Positions 16,306 through 23,749 of a stretch of DNA of 42,219 nucleotides are shown here, piece after piece. Each line of letters starts with the position of its first letter. Positions within the stretch are counted from its first letter, which is position 1. The position numbers and the translations under genes are program-made. This DNA is from Aquabacterium sp. Lineage in GTDB: Bacteria; Pseudomonadota; Gammaproteobacteria; Burkholderiales; Burkholderiaceae_C. Location of the stretch: contig SCTQ01000021.1 in assembly GCA_004322345.1 (NCBI GenBank), forward strand, positions 1-42,219, in the 5' to 3' direction. The notes under the pieces were generated by a model. It was not told the DNA's origin. It searched no databases and saw only the letters and a list, made by a program, of their open reading frames with translations.

Positions 16306-16686
16306 ATGCTCGGCAAACTTCCCGTCAGCGCCAACATCGCCACCCGTGACCTGGAAGCCGCCCGCCGCTTCTACGTCGACATCCTGGGCCTGGAGCAGGT
16401 CGGCTCCGAAGGCGACGAGCTGATCGTGCTGCGCAGCGGCCCGACCGCCGTCAACGTCTACCGCTCCGACTACGCCGGCACCAACCGCGCAACGGCGCTG
16501 ACCTGGGACACCGACGCCGCGCTCGACGGGCTGGTGCAGGCGCTGCGCGATCGCGGGGTGCGCTTCGAGCACTACCCGGACCTGCCCGGCCTGCAGCTGC
16601 AGGGCGACGTGCATGTCGCCGGCCACATGAAGCTGGTGTGGTTCAAGGACCCGGACGGCAACATCCTCAATCTCGTGGGCCGTTGA
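16306..16686 (+). CDS. VOC (glyoxalase/bleomycin-resistance) superfamily protein
   Basis: A 126-residue protein with two beta-alpha-beta-beta-beta modules. The first opens with VSANIATRDLEAARRFYVD and ILGLEQVG; the second ends with KLVWFKDPDGNILNLVG, the usual C-terminal signature. A good ribosome binding site, AAGGAG, precedes the ATG. The His usually found in the first strand of metal-dependent members is missing, so the function (isomerase, dioxygenase or binding protein) cannot be named. It lies 64 bases after the aldolase fusion and could be the last gene of that transcript. A MITE-like element follows 34 bases after its stop. Confidence 0.8.
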   Translation: MLGKLPVSANIATRDLEAARRFYVDILGLEQVGSEGDELIVLRSGPTAVNVYRSDYAGTNRATALTWDTDAALDGLVQALRDRGVRFEHYPDLPGLQLQGDVHVAGHMKLVWFKDPDGNILNLVGR

Positions 16687-17096
16687 CCCGCAAGGTATGC
16701 AGACGTAAGCCAGGCTTCCCTAGGGCCTGTTAACGCTACCGGAGGATGCGCGTGATTCAGGAAACGGGCGCCATCGAGGCGCAAAGCGCAGCCGTAGCGG
16801 TGGCTACGGCGAGCATTTGCAACGCGGAGGGCGCCCGTTTCCTGAAGGCACCGGAAGGGCTGGAGCCTGGCAAGGCGCTGGGCGTCGTTGCAGCCTCGTT
16901 GTGTGCCGAAGGCACACGGCCTTGGCTGCGCCTAGCCCAGCGCCTTGCCAGGCTTCAGCGCGCGTCCTCCGGTAGTGTTAACAGGCCCTAGTTCGATTCA
17001 TGGGGCGTTGCCGCCGCCGGGGCCATCACTCGATAGTCGGCGCGCAGGACCCGCCGGCCGCGGCCGGCACACCCATCATCGAAACCAGGAGCCCCC
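16687..17096. other. 410-bp intergenic region dominated by a MITE-like element
   Basis: It contains the element at 16724-16987 and its flanks. Outside the element, 16687-16719 and 16992-17096 show no gene, RNA or clear promoter; the last bases hold the AGGAG ribosome binding site for the PEP-CTERM gene at 17097. Confidence 0.6.
16724..16987. mobile_element. MITE-like element with structured interior
   Basis: About 264 bp flanked by CTAG on both sides (16720-16723 and 16988-16991), consistent with a 4-bp target duplication of the YTAR type used by IS5-group elements. Including the shared TA/G ends, terminal inverted repeats cover 16721-16752 and 16959-16990: 32 bp with 2 mismatches, outer part GGGCCTGTTAAC. 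Between them lie two more long inverted repeats: 16758-16772 with 16830-16844 (15 bp, perfect), enclosing a GCCGTAGC/GCTACGGC hairpin, and 16860-16883 with 16935-16958 (24 bp, 1 mismatch), enclosing GTGTGCC-GAA-GGCACAC. No transposase is encoded. As single strand it would fold into a three-way junction. Confidence 0.8.
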
Positions 17097-17792
17097 ATGA
17101 AGCCTTTCATCCTCGTGCCCGCCCTCGGCGGCATCGTCGCCCTCGCCTGCAGCCTGCCCGCCCACGCGCTGACGCTCGCGCCCTCCGATCAGGGCAACAT
17201 CAGCGAGGTGGACTCCCGGCTCGGCGTGCCGCCGTCCGTGCTGACGCTGAACCCCGACGACACCAACGTCTCGGTCGCATCGCTGAGCACCGTCGGCGGC
17301 TCGGTCACCCGGCGCGGCTATGTCTGGTTCGACATCCCGGACGCCGTCACCGACGCGAGTGCCGTCACGCTGAAGGTGGACGTCGTGGCGCTGGGCGCCG
17401 GCTCGATCAGCTTCAACCTGGTGTCCGTCGAACACGGCTTCGATGATTTCCAGGTGGCCCTCAGCGGGCCGCCGACGACGGCCGGCACGGACCTGATCTT
17501 CGACCTGTCCAACGGAGACAGCTACCTGGACCCCGTCACGCTGGACGCCAGCACCTCCCTGATCGGCGCCAGCTTCGCGCTCTCGGCCTCCGCAGTCGCC
17601 GCGGTCAATGCAGCCCACGGCGGGCGCTTCGCCATCGGCTTCACCGGCCTCGGGTCCCTGGCCAGCCTGGAGTTCATCCACCCGGTACTGGAGGTGACGA
17701 CCGCCGTGCCCGAGCCTTCCAGCTGGCTGCTCGGCAGCATCGGCCTGCTGGCGGCCGTGGTGCGCTGGCGGCGTGTCGCCGTGCGCGGCTGA
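17097..17792 (+). CDS. PEP-CTERM sorting-signal protein, unknown function
   Basis: A 231-residue exported protein. The signal peptide ends near LPAHA-LTL (residue 24). The body is rich in beta-strand-forming and small residues, with RGYVWFDIPDAV and FDDFQVAL segments, suggesting a beta-sandwich. The tail is VPEPSSWLLG, a hydrophobic run, then RWRRV: a standard PEP-CTERM sorting motif. Such proteins are processed by exosortase and often associate with exopolysaccharide or biofilm matrix. I do not recognise the mature domain. It has no operon partner: 410 bases separate it from the previous gene, and the next gene converges on it with a 12-base gap. Confidence 0.8.
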   Translation: MKPFILVPALGGIVALACSLPAHALTLAPSDQGNISEVDSRLGVPPSVLTLNPDDTNVSVASLSTVGGSVTRRGYVWFDIPDAVTDASAVTLKVDVVALGAGSISFNLVSVEHGFDDFQVALSGPPTTAGTDLIFDLSNGDSYLDPVTLDASTSLIGASFALSASAVAAVNAAHGGRFAIGFTGLGSLASLEFIHPVLEVTTAVPEPSSWLLGSIGLLAAVVRWRRVAVRG

Positions 17793-17804
17793 CCCAGGCA
17801 CCTC

Positions 17805-18230
17805 TCAAGGCGCGCCCAGCACCTCGGCGGCCAGTTCGGTGTCCATGTACTCGGTCAGCTCACGCAGCTTGCCGCTGTCCAGCCGGCACACCAGGCAGTA
17901 GGTGTTGTCGTAGCGCTTGCCGGACTTGGTCATCACATCGCCGCGGGTCTCGACGACCACGTAGTCGTCCTCGGCGATGAAACGGTGGGCGCGGCTGGTG
18001 TAGGTGGTGGCGAAGCGCTCGAACAGCGGCTTGAGCAGCTGCTCGCGCACCACCTGCTTGCCTCGGTATTCGCGCGACCACGTGGCGTGGCCGGGGATGA
18101 TCCAGGCGAAGTCGTCGGCCATGGCGTCGATGAGCGGGCGGCCATTGCCGCGGGACAGCTCGTCGAAGACGGACTGCATCAGGCGCTTGTTGGACAGGGT
18201 GTCGTGCGGGGTCGTGGAAGCGGTGGTCAT
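17805..18230 (-). CDS. SnoaL-like / NTF2-fold protein
   Basis: A 141-residue alpha+beta cone-fold protein. It starts with a helical segment KRLMQSVFDELSRGNGRPLIDAMADDFAW, continues with WSREYRGKQVVREQLLKPLF and ends with YDNTYCLVCRLDSGKLRELTEYMDTELA, the recurrent end of SnoaL-like proteins. Members are small isomerases, hydrolases or binding proteins, and the substrate is unknown. It overlaps the MerR gene by 4 bases (ATGA), so it is co-translated with it and under the same promoter. This makes it the probable effector of the MerR circuit. Confidence 0.82.
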   Translation of the reverse strand: MTTASTTPHDTLSNKRLMQSVFDELSRGNGRPLIDAMADDFAWIIPGHATWSREYRGKQVVREQLLKPLFERFATTYTSRAHRFIAEDDYVVVETRGDVMTKSGKRYDNTYCLVCRLDSGKLRELTEYMDTELAAEVLGAP

Positions 18231-18670
18231 GGCGTGGCCTTTCGGTTGCGGGGCTTGCGGGACGGCATGGCGGGCAACTCCGGCGGCCGGTGTCCCGTCT
18301 CCAGCCACTGCCCGTAGAAATCGATCTTTCCGTCGAGCAGTTCGAGGGCCGCGGTCCATTCGGCGATGCTGCGCCTGACCTTCTCGCGATGGGCGCGCAG
18401 CTGCTCCCGGCGCTGGGACAGCGTCGAGCGCCCTTGCTGCACCAGCCGCGTGTAGCCGCGCATCTCGGCGATGGACATGCCCGTGCGCCGCAGCCGGTCC
18501 ATCAGCACCAGCCAGTTGACGTGCTGCTCGCTGTAGACGCGGTGGCCGCTGGCATTGCGCACGACACCGGGCACCAGGCCTTGGGCCTCGTACCAGCGGA
18601 TGGCGTAGATGCTGCGGCCTGTGCGCTCGGCGAGCTGGCCGATGCGCAGGTGGGATGGCGGTTGGGGCAT
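18227..18670 (-). CDS. MerR family transcriptional regulator
   Basis: A 147-residue regulator. The N-terminal winged helix reads RIGQLAERTGRSIYAIRWYE, then GHRVYSEQHVNWL and RRTGMSIAEMRGYTRL, followed by a long dimerisation helix (about 80-118) and a basic tail. It contains no cysteine, so direct metal or thiol sensing is unlikely. The ATG at 18670 was chosen because the promoter at 18694-18724 lies upstream of it; the frame is open into the promoter but cannot be coding there. It is transcribed with the SnoaL-like gene and presumably activates and autoregulates that pair. Confidence 0.9.
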   Translation of the reverse strand: MPQPPSHLRIGQLAERTGRSIYAIRWYEAQGLVPGVVRNASGHRVYSEQHVNWLVLMDRLRRTGMSIAEMRGYTRLVQQGRSTLSQRREQLRAHREKVRRSIAEWTAALELLDGKIDFYGQWLETGHRPPELPAMPSRKPRNRKATP

Positions 18671-18693
18671 GGGGGTTCTCCTGCTCGGGATGC

Positions 18694-18724
18694 ATTGGAA
18701 AACCTGGAGTGCACTCCAGGTCAA
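18694..18724 (-). promoter_or_regulatory. MerR-type promoter with central palindromic operator
   Basis: On the minus strand, the -35 TTGACC (18724-18719), a 19-base spacer and the -10 TCCAAT (18699-18694). The overlong 19-base spacer is characteristic of MerR-activated promoters. A perfect 20-bp palindrome with half-site ACCTGGAGTG occupies 18702-18721, between and partly over the -35. The ATG of the MerR gene is 24 bases further on. Confidence 0.8.
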
Positions 18725-18754
18725 GCGGGAGGAGCGGCCGCGTCGATGCCCTGG

Positions 18755-19435
18755 CTACTTCCTGCCCTTTTCCGTCACCACGAGCACGGCCTTGGCCACC
18801 GTCAGGTCGGGCTGGGCGATGCATTCGTCTATCACGAGGTCCGTCAATGCCTGCGCACCGGCCATCATGCCCATGCTGAAATTGCCCTTCTGCATCGCGA
18901 CCAGCAGGATCATGCCGTGCAGCATCTTGACGCTGCGGATCTCGTCGCGCTTGAGCTCCGGGTGGAAGCGCTGGAACTCCTTGACCTCGTTGCTCAGGCC
19001 AGCGCAGGGCCGCTCGAGCGGATCGGGCGAGCGCACGAAGCCGTAGGGCACCCTCACGCGCCGGGGCATCGGGCGGCCCTCGCCATCCTGGGCCGGGATG
19101 AAGGTGGCCTGCTTGAGCAGCGCGATGGCAGCTTCGTCCAGCGGCGGGAAGCCTGAGGACTTCAGCAGCCCGACTTTGTCGACATTCCCCGTCTCGGTGA
19201 CGGAGACCGCGAGGTCGGCCTCCGACTCGATGCCGGGCAGCAGGCCCTGGGGATAGGCCGCATCGGGGATGGTGGCAATCCTGGGTGGCTTGAGCCTGGC
19301 ACGAGCGGGGGCGCTCGCGGAGCTGGCGGGCGGGGCCGCAGCGGCCACGGCGGATGCCGCGGCCTCGGGCTCAGCGGCGGCGGCGGCAGCGAGCGCCGGC
19401 AAGATCATCAGGCCTGACAGGACTGGACGGAACAT
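18755..19435 (-). CDS. Secreted TonB C-terminal-domain protein
   Basis: A 226-residue protein with a short signal-like N-terminus and an Ala-rich linker (about 18-45). A TonB C-terminal domain follows at about 55-132: YPQGLLPGIE, LAVSVTETGNVDKVGLLKSSG, PPLDEAAIALLKQATFIPA and RRVRVPYGF. A further unrecognised domain of about 90 residues ends in EKGRK. True TonB proteins are anchored by an N-terminal membrane helix and have a Pro-rich spacer; here both are weak, so it is probably periplasmic and not the energy transducer. No ExbB or ExbD genes are adjacent. Confidence 0.72.
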   Translation of the reverse strand: MFRPVLSGLMILPALAAAAAAEPEAAASAVAAAAPPASSASAPARARLKPPRIATIPDAAYPQGLLPGIESEADLAVSVTETGNVDKVGLLKSSGFPPLDEAAIALLKQATFIPAQDGEGRPMPRRVRVPYGFVRSPDPLERPCAGLSNEVKEFQRFHPELKRDEIRSVKMLHGMILLVAMQKGNFSMGMMAGAQALTDLVIDECIAQPDLTVAKAVLVVTEKGRK

Positions 19436-19475
19436 CGACTCTTCTCCCTCGGATATCGGCGTGCAGACATGGAAG

Positions 19476-19494
19476 CGCCCGGCATGGCCGGGCG
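19476..19494 (-). terminator. Terminator-like hairpin after the GAF gene
   Basis: CGCCCGGC-ATG-GCCGGGCG, a perfect 8-bp stem with a 3-base loop, lies 31 bases past the stop of the leftward GAF gene and before the TonB-domain gene. There is no T-run. Confidence 0.4.
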
Positions 19495-19525
19495 AATCGC
19501 ATTCTGGCGTGGGGAGATGCCGGAC

Positions 19526-20443
19526 TCAGAAATACAGCGCCACCGCCTCCGCCACCGCCCCGCCGCCGGCGATGGGCAGCGCGATCATCCCGCCCGGGCC
19601 GGACTCCGGCGCGTGGCCGTTGGCACGCGGGCGCAGCGACGGCACGCCACTGGACATGGCCTTGCCGATCGCCTGGGCGAAGGCGGCCGCGTCCTCCGCG
19701 TCGCCGGCCGGCAGGCTGCCGTCGGTCTCGCAGAAGCCGAAGGTGCGCTGCAGGGCCGCGCCCTCGGCGTCCGGCGCCCAGCTCTCCACCCGCCGCGCGA
19801 TGGGCGTGGGCGAGGCCGAGAGGAAGGCCAGCACGTAGGTGTCGCGCGTGGGCAGCGGACAGGGAATGGCCAGGCCGCGCTCGATGCCGGCCGAGGCCGC
19901 CTCGGCGGCACGCACGAACTTGGCGGAGTCGGACAGGCCCTCGATGAAGACCGAGCCCTCGCGCTGCCAGGCCAGCCCGGGCAGGCCGCTGCCGCGCGGC
20001 AGGTAGGTCTCGCGGCCGGTGGCCTCGAAAGCGGCGGAGGCCGCGCCGTAGTAGCCATCGACCAGGGTCATGTCGCCGGTGATGCGCGGGTCGTTGCGCC
20101 ACAGCTCGATCGCGCCGGCCTCGTCGGCGTCGCCGCCGCAGAAGAGCACCACCACCGCCTTGAAGGCGTCGTCCACGAAGACGGGGAAGGCGACGGCGCC
20201 GGTCAGCTCGGCGTCCTTGGCCGCCGCAGCGCGGCGGAAGCCGCCGCCTTGCAGGTCCTTCAACAGGATGGGCCGGCCCTCCTCCCACACGCGCCCGGGC
20301 AGGCCCTCGCCGCGGCCGAAGCACATCTGGCGGCTGATGGTGCCGAAGGCCGCGGCGCTGCCGTAGAGGCCGCCGCCGAATTCCAGCAGGTGCCCATCGG
20401 CATCCGGCACCCAGACTTCCGCCACGCGTATGAAGGTCTTCAT
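19526..20443 (-). CDS. Tandem GAF-domain protein
   Basis: A 305-residue soluble protein with two GAF-like modules. The first (about 1-135) contains GEGLPGRVWEEGRPILLKDL and AVAFPVFVDDAFKAVVVLF; the second (about 140-270) repeats the pattern with GSGLPGLAWQREGSVFIEGL and GLAIPCPLP. GAF domains bind cyclic nucleotides, haem, bilins or other small ligands; no output domain is fused. The ATG at 20443 gives MKTFIRVAEVWVP as the first strand. It is divergent from nadC, with 91 bases between. Its role is unknown, perhaps a stand-alone sensor acting through a partner. Confidence 0.75.
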   Translation of the reverse strand: MKTFIRVAEVWVPDADGHLLEFGGGLYGSAAAFGTISRQMCFGRGEGLPGRVWEEGRPILLKDLQGGGFRRAAAAKDAELTGAVAFPVFVDDAFKAVVVLFCGGDADEAGAIELWRNDPRITGDMTLVDGYYGAASAAFEATGRETYLPRGSGLPGLAWQREGSVFIEGLSDSAKFVRAAEAASAGIERGLAIPCPLPTRDTYVLAFLSASPTPIARRVESWAPDAEGAALQRTFGFCETDGSLPAGDAEDAAAFAQAIGKAMSSGVPSLRPRANGHAPESGPGGMIALPIAGGGAVAEAVALYF

Positions 20444-20534
20444 CGGCCGCTTTGCCTGTGGTCGTTGGAGGTGCCCACAGCGACGCAATATGCATTCCAC
20501 GACAATGCGCCCCTTCCCTTTCGATCGACGCACC

Positions 20535-21404
20535 ATGTTCGACCACAACGAAACCCTGGAAGAAGCGCGCCAGCGCAACATCCGCGACGCCCTGCGCGAG
20601 GACATCGGCATCCGCGACTGGACGGCCGAACTCGCCCCCGCCCACCAGCGCGTGCAGGCCCGGGTCATCGTGCGCGAGGCCGCGACGCTGGCCGGCCAGG
20701 CCTGGTTCGACGGCTGCGTGCTGGCGCTGGACCCGCTGGCCCACATCGAATGGCTCTATGCAGAAGGCGCCCAGATGGCCGCCGACACGCCGGTGTGCGA
20801 GATCAAGGCCGATGCCCGCGCCCTGCTGTCGGCCGAACGCCCGGCGCTGAACTTCCTGCAACTGCTGTCGGCCACCGCGACCGTGGCCCATCGCTACGCG
20901 CGCGTGATCGACGGCGTCTCGCCCAACCCCCGTGGCTGCGCGGTGCTGGATACCCGCAAGACCATCCCCGGCCTGCGCCTGGCGCAGAAGTACGCGGTGA
21001 CGGTGGGCGGCGGCGCCAACCAGCGCCTGGCGCTGTACGACGGCATCCTGATCAAGGAGAACCACATCGCCGCAGCCGGCAGCGTCACCCAGGCCCTGCA
21101 CAACGCGCAGGCGCTGAACGCCGGCGTGGGCATCCAGATCGAAGTGGAGACGCTGGATCAGTTGCAGGAGGCGCTGGCCGCCGGCGCCGTCAGCGTGCTG
21201 CTGGACAACTTCACGCTGGAGCAGATGCGCGAGGCCGTGGCCGTCAACGCCGGGCGCGCCTGGCTGGAGGTCTCCGGCGGCGTCACCGAGGACCGCCTGC
21301 GCGAGATCGCCGCCACCGGCGTGGAACGCATCTCGGTGGGCAAGCTGACAAAGGACGTGCAGGCCGTGGACTACTCGATGCGCGTGCTCGGGCTGGCCCG
21401 CTGA
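20535..21404 (+). CDS. nadC: Nicotinate-nucleotide pyrophosphorylase (quinolinate phosphoribosyltransferase)
   Basis: A 289-residue enzyme of the de novo NAD pathway; it converts quinolinate and PRPP to nicotinate mononucleotide. Visible family segments are ALREDIGIRDWTAEL at the N-terminus, ERPALNFLQLLSATAT, LDTRKTIPGLRLAQKYAV, GGGANQRLALYDGILIKENHI, QIEVETLDQ and LEVSGGVTEDRLREIAATGVE. Basic residues in the TRKT and RLAQKYA segments bind the two substrates. The start is uncertain between ATG 20535 and ATG 20505; neither has a strong ribosome binding site. nadB is in the same window at 27.8-29.5 kb but is not linked to it. Confidence 0.95.
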   Translation: MFDHNETLEEARQRNIRDALREDIGIRDWTAELAPAHQRVQARVIVREAATLAGQAWFDGCVLALDPLAHIEWLYAEGAQMAADTPVCEIKADARALLSAERPALNFLQLLSATATVAHRYARVIDGVSPNPRGCAVLDTRKTIPGLRLAQKYAVTVGGGANQRLALYDGILIKENHIAAAGSVTQALHNAQALNAGVGIQIEVETLDQLQEALAAGAVSVLLDNFTLEQMREAVAVNAGRAWLEVSGGVTEDRLREIAATGVERISVGKLTKDVQAVDYSMRVLGLAR

Positions 21405-21476
21405 GCGGCGTCACGCCGCGCTGCTACCCTGTGCCCCATCGCTTGAACCGACATTTCCGATAAGAGGAGCCTTCCC

Positions 21477-22610
21477 ATGCCCGGCCTGCTGCCCGACGTC
21501 GATCCCGACGGCCTGCTGGAGTACTCGGTCGTCTACACCGACCGCGCGCTCAACCACATGTCCCGCAAGTTCCAGGGCGTGATGACGGACATCTCCGGCA
21601 TGCTCAAGCGCACCTACAACGGCCACTCCGCCGTCGTCGTGCCGGGCAGCGGCACCTTCGGCATGGAGGCCGTGGCGCGCCAGTTCGCCACCGGCCGCAA
21701 GGCCCTGGTGCTGCGCAACGGCTGGTTCAGCTACCGCTGGACGCAGATCTTCGACATGGGCTCCATCCCGTCGGAGTCCGTCGTGCTCAAGGCCCGCCCC
21801 ATCCGCGAAGGCCGCCAGGCACCGTATGCGCCGGCCCCGATCGACGAGGTGGTGGCCACGATCCTGCGCGAGAAGCCCGCGGTGGTCTTCGCACCGCACG
21901 TGGAGACCGCCTCCGGGATGATCCTGCCGCCGGACTACCTGAAGGCCGTGGGCCAGGCGGTGCGCGAGGTGGACGGCCTCTTCGTGCTGGACTGCATCGC
22001 CTCCGGCGCGATGTGGGTGGACATGCAGGCCAGCGGCGTGGACGTGCTGATCAGCGCGCCGCAGAAGGGCTGGAGCGGCTCGCCCGGCTGCGCCCTGGTC
22101 GTCCTGAGCCAGCGCGCCCGCGAACGCATCGACCAGACCACCAGCACCAGCTTCGCCTGCGACCTGCGCAAGTGGCTGCAGATCATGGAAGCCTTCGAGC
22201 AGGGCGGCCATGCCTATCACACCACCATGCCCACCGACGGCCTGACCAACACGCGCAACGTGATGCGCGAGACCCTGGAGTACGGCCTGGAGAAGCTGCG
22301 CGGCGAGCAGCAGGCGCTGGGTGACGGCGTGCGCGCGATGGTGGCCCGGCTGGGCTTCACCAGCGTCGCCGCGCCCGGCTTCGAGGCGCCGGGCGTGGTC
22401 GTCTGCTACACCGACGACGTCGGCCTGTCGACCGCCAAGAAAACGCTGGAGCTCGGCCTGCAGACCGCCGCCGGGGTGCCGCTGCAGTGCGACGAGCCGG
22501 CGGACTTCCGCACCTTCCGCGTCGGCCTCTTCGGGCTGGACAAGCTGCACAACACCGAACGCTCGGTGGCCACGCTGGAGAAGGTGCTGCGCCAGATCGC
22601 CCAGGGCTGA
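21477..22610 (+). CDS. Class V aminotransferase (alanine-glyoxylate aminotransferase family)
   Basis: A 377-residue PLP enzyme of fold type I, class V. The cofactor phosphate loop is GSGTFGMEA (57-65), D172 of VLDCIASGA contacts the pyridine nitrogen, and the Schiff-base Lys is K197 in SAPQKGWSGSPG. VGLFGLDKL near the end is the usual small-domain segment. Relatives transfer amino groups between glyoxylate, alanine, serine or similar; the exact substrate cannot be told from sequence. AGAGGAG precedes the ATG. It lies 72 bases downstream of nadC and could be cotranscribed. A strong hairpin separates it from the convergent lipoprotein gene. Confidence 0.9.
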   Translation: MPGLLPDVDPDGLLEYSVVYTDRALNHMSRKFQGVMTDISGMLKRTYNGHSAVVVPGSGTFGMEAVARQFATGRKALVLRNGWFSYRWTQIFDMGSIPSESVVLKARPIREGRQAPYAPAPIDEVVATILREKPAVVFAPHVETASGMILPPDYLKAVGQAVREVDGLFVLDCIASGAMWVDMQASGVDVLISAPQKGWSGSPGCALVVLSQRARERIDQTTSTSFACDLRKWLQIMEAFEQGGHAYHTTMPTDGLTNTRNVMRETLEYGLEKLRGEQQALGDGVRAMVARLGFTSVAAPGFEAPGVVVCYTDDVGLSTAKKTLELGLQTAAGVPLQCDEPADFRTFRVGLFGLDKLHNTERSVATLEKVLRQIAQG

Positions 22611-22614
22611 GCCA

Positions 22615-22634
22615 GGCGGGGCGGCGGCCCCGCC
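22615..22634. terminator. Bidirectional terminator-like hairpin
   Basis: GGCGGGGC-GGCG-GCCCCGCC: a perfect 8-bp stem and 4-base loop filling the 29-base gap between the convergent aminotransferase and lipoprotein genes. It lacks a T-run. Confidence 0.5.
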
Positions 22635-22639
22635 GCAGC

Positions 22640-23233
22640 TCAGGTCGGTGCCGGCAGCGGCACGATCAGCGCGCCGCGCAAAAGGTCGATGCGGGCCGGC
22701 GGCTTCACGTTGACGCGCGACTCCACGTAAGGCTTGAGCGGGGTCAGGATCTTCTCGGGGTCGAGCAGGAACCTGGCCTCGGCAGGATACGGCTCCTTGT
22801 ACATCGTGACGATGGCCTTCGAGGACCAGGTCGTGATCGTGTAGGAGCCGCCGGGCACGTAGTAGTAGCCCCCACCGCCGCCGCCCTTGGCCTTGACGAA
22901 CTGCGGGCCGGACTGGCCCGGCGCGTCCTGCGCGTCCTCGGCATGGGCCTGGTGCTCGGGCTGCAGCAGCAGGCTGGTTTTCTTGTCGACCGGGGTGAGC
23001 GTGAAGGCCGTGTAGCCCTTCTGCCTGGTGAGCTCCGCGCAGCGGTAGATCCAGTAGTACCAGACCGTGTCGCCGCTGGTGTGCCCGTTGCCCTGGAAGG
23101 ACACCAGGTAGGTGTGGTCGTCCATCCACTGGTCCGTGTAGCCCCCGGTCATGCCCTTGGGGCCGTAGCCGGTGGCGCAACCAGCCAGGAACACGCAGGC
23201 CATCGCGATGGCCGCCCATCTTCTTCTCATCAT
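22640..23233 (-). CDS. CC0125/CC1285-type lipoprotein
   Basis: A 197-residue lipoprotein with a signal peptide ending FLAGC-ATG (Cys near residue 20). The mature N-terminus has GGYTDQWMDDHTYLVSFQGNGHTSG, followed by YRCAELTRQKGYTAF, the conserved core of the CC0125/CC1285 family, small outer-membrane lipoproteins of unknown function. A Gly/Tyr-rich segment (KGGGGGGYYYVPGG) lies in the middle. The start is one of two adjacent ATGs at 23233 and 23230. Confidence 0.8.
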   Translation of the reverse strand: MMRRRWAAIAMACVFLAGCATGYGPKGMTGGYTDQWMDDHTYLVSFQGNGHTSGDTVWYYWIYRCAELTRQKGYTAFTLTPVDKKTSLLLQPEHQAHAEDAQDAPGQSGPQFVKAKGGGGGGYYYVPGGSYTITTWSSKAIVTMYKEPYPAEARFLLDPEKILTPLKPYVESRVNVKPPARIDLLRGALIVPLPAPT

Positions 23234-23452
23234 CCGACCTCCCAGTCGACTGCGATACAACTTGTGCGGGCAGCATATCGTCGGCACCTGCCGACGCGCA
23301 TCCACCGTGTTGCGCGGTCGCCTACGCCGACCACCCGATCCCGGGGCCGTGCGCGAGGCCTGCGCGAACTTCCGCACGCGCCCCTCCAGCCGTCCTCCCG
23401 GCGGCTGACAGGGTGGCGCCGGTCGTTCTATAACAGGCGCCTTCCGCACAAC

Positions 23453-23749
23453 ATGCTGCGCACCATGGCCGCCGACTTCACCTCCATCCGCAACTACCAC
23501 GAGCGTGTCGTCGTCGAATGCGTGCTGGCCAACGCCGCCCGCTATCCCGGCGTGAACGAGGACCTGCTGCCCGACGTGGCCTGCGTCGCGCTGAACCGCC
23601 TGATGCCGCGCTACGTGCGCCACGAGGTGGACCTGGCCTTCTACCTGACCGAGAAGGAACGCGCGGACAACGAGCGCGAGGTCGCCGACGCGGTGGACTT
23701 CGCCTTCCACTTCGTCCAGGCCCGCTACGCGATGCGCGCGCGGCGCTGA
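23453..23749 (+). CDS. ComFB family protein
   Basis: A 98-residue protein (94 if translation starts at the ATG at 23465). IRNYHERVVVECVLANAARYPG and LLPDVACVALNRLMPRYVRHEVDLAFYL match the late-competence ComFB domain: an N-terminal helix with N.hE..V, a cysteine and D-V-ALN-L-P-RYV. Some ComFB-type proteins in other phyla have been reported to bind cyclic di-GMP; whether this one does is not shown. It stands alone, 219 bases after the divergent lipoprotein start and 248 bases before the next gene. Confidence 0.85.
   Translation: MLRTMAADFTSIRNYHERVVVECVLANAARYPGVNEDLLPDVACVALNRLMPRYVRHEVDLAFYLTEKERADNEREVADAVDFAFHFVQARYAMRARR

Noticed and set aside
16746-16991. An 81-codon open frame inside the MITE-like element
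   Set aside because: It is fully explained by the inverted-repeat structure and has no ribosome binding site or family resemblance.
16985-17010. tRNA T-arm-like sequence GTTCGATTC next to the MITE
   Set aside because: The flanking bases do not pair as a T-stem, and no acceptor, D or anticodon arms are present.
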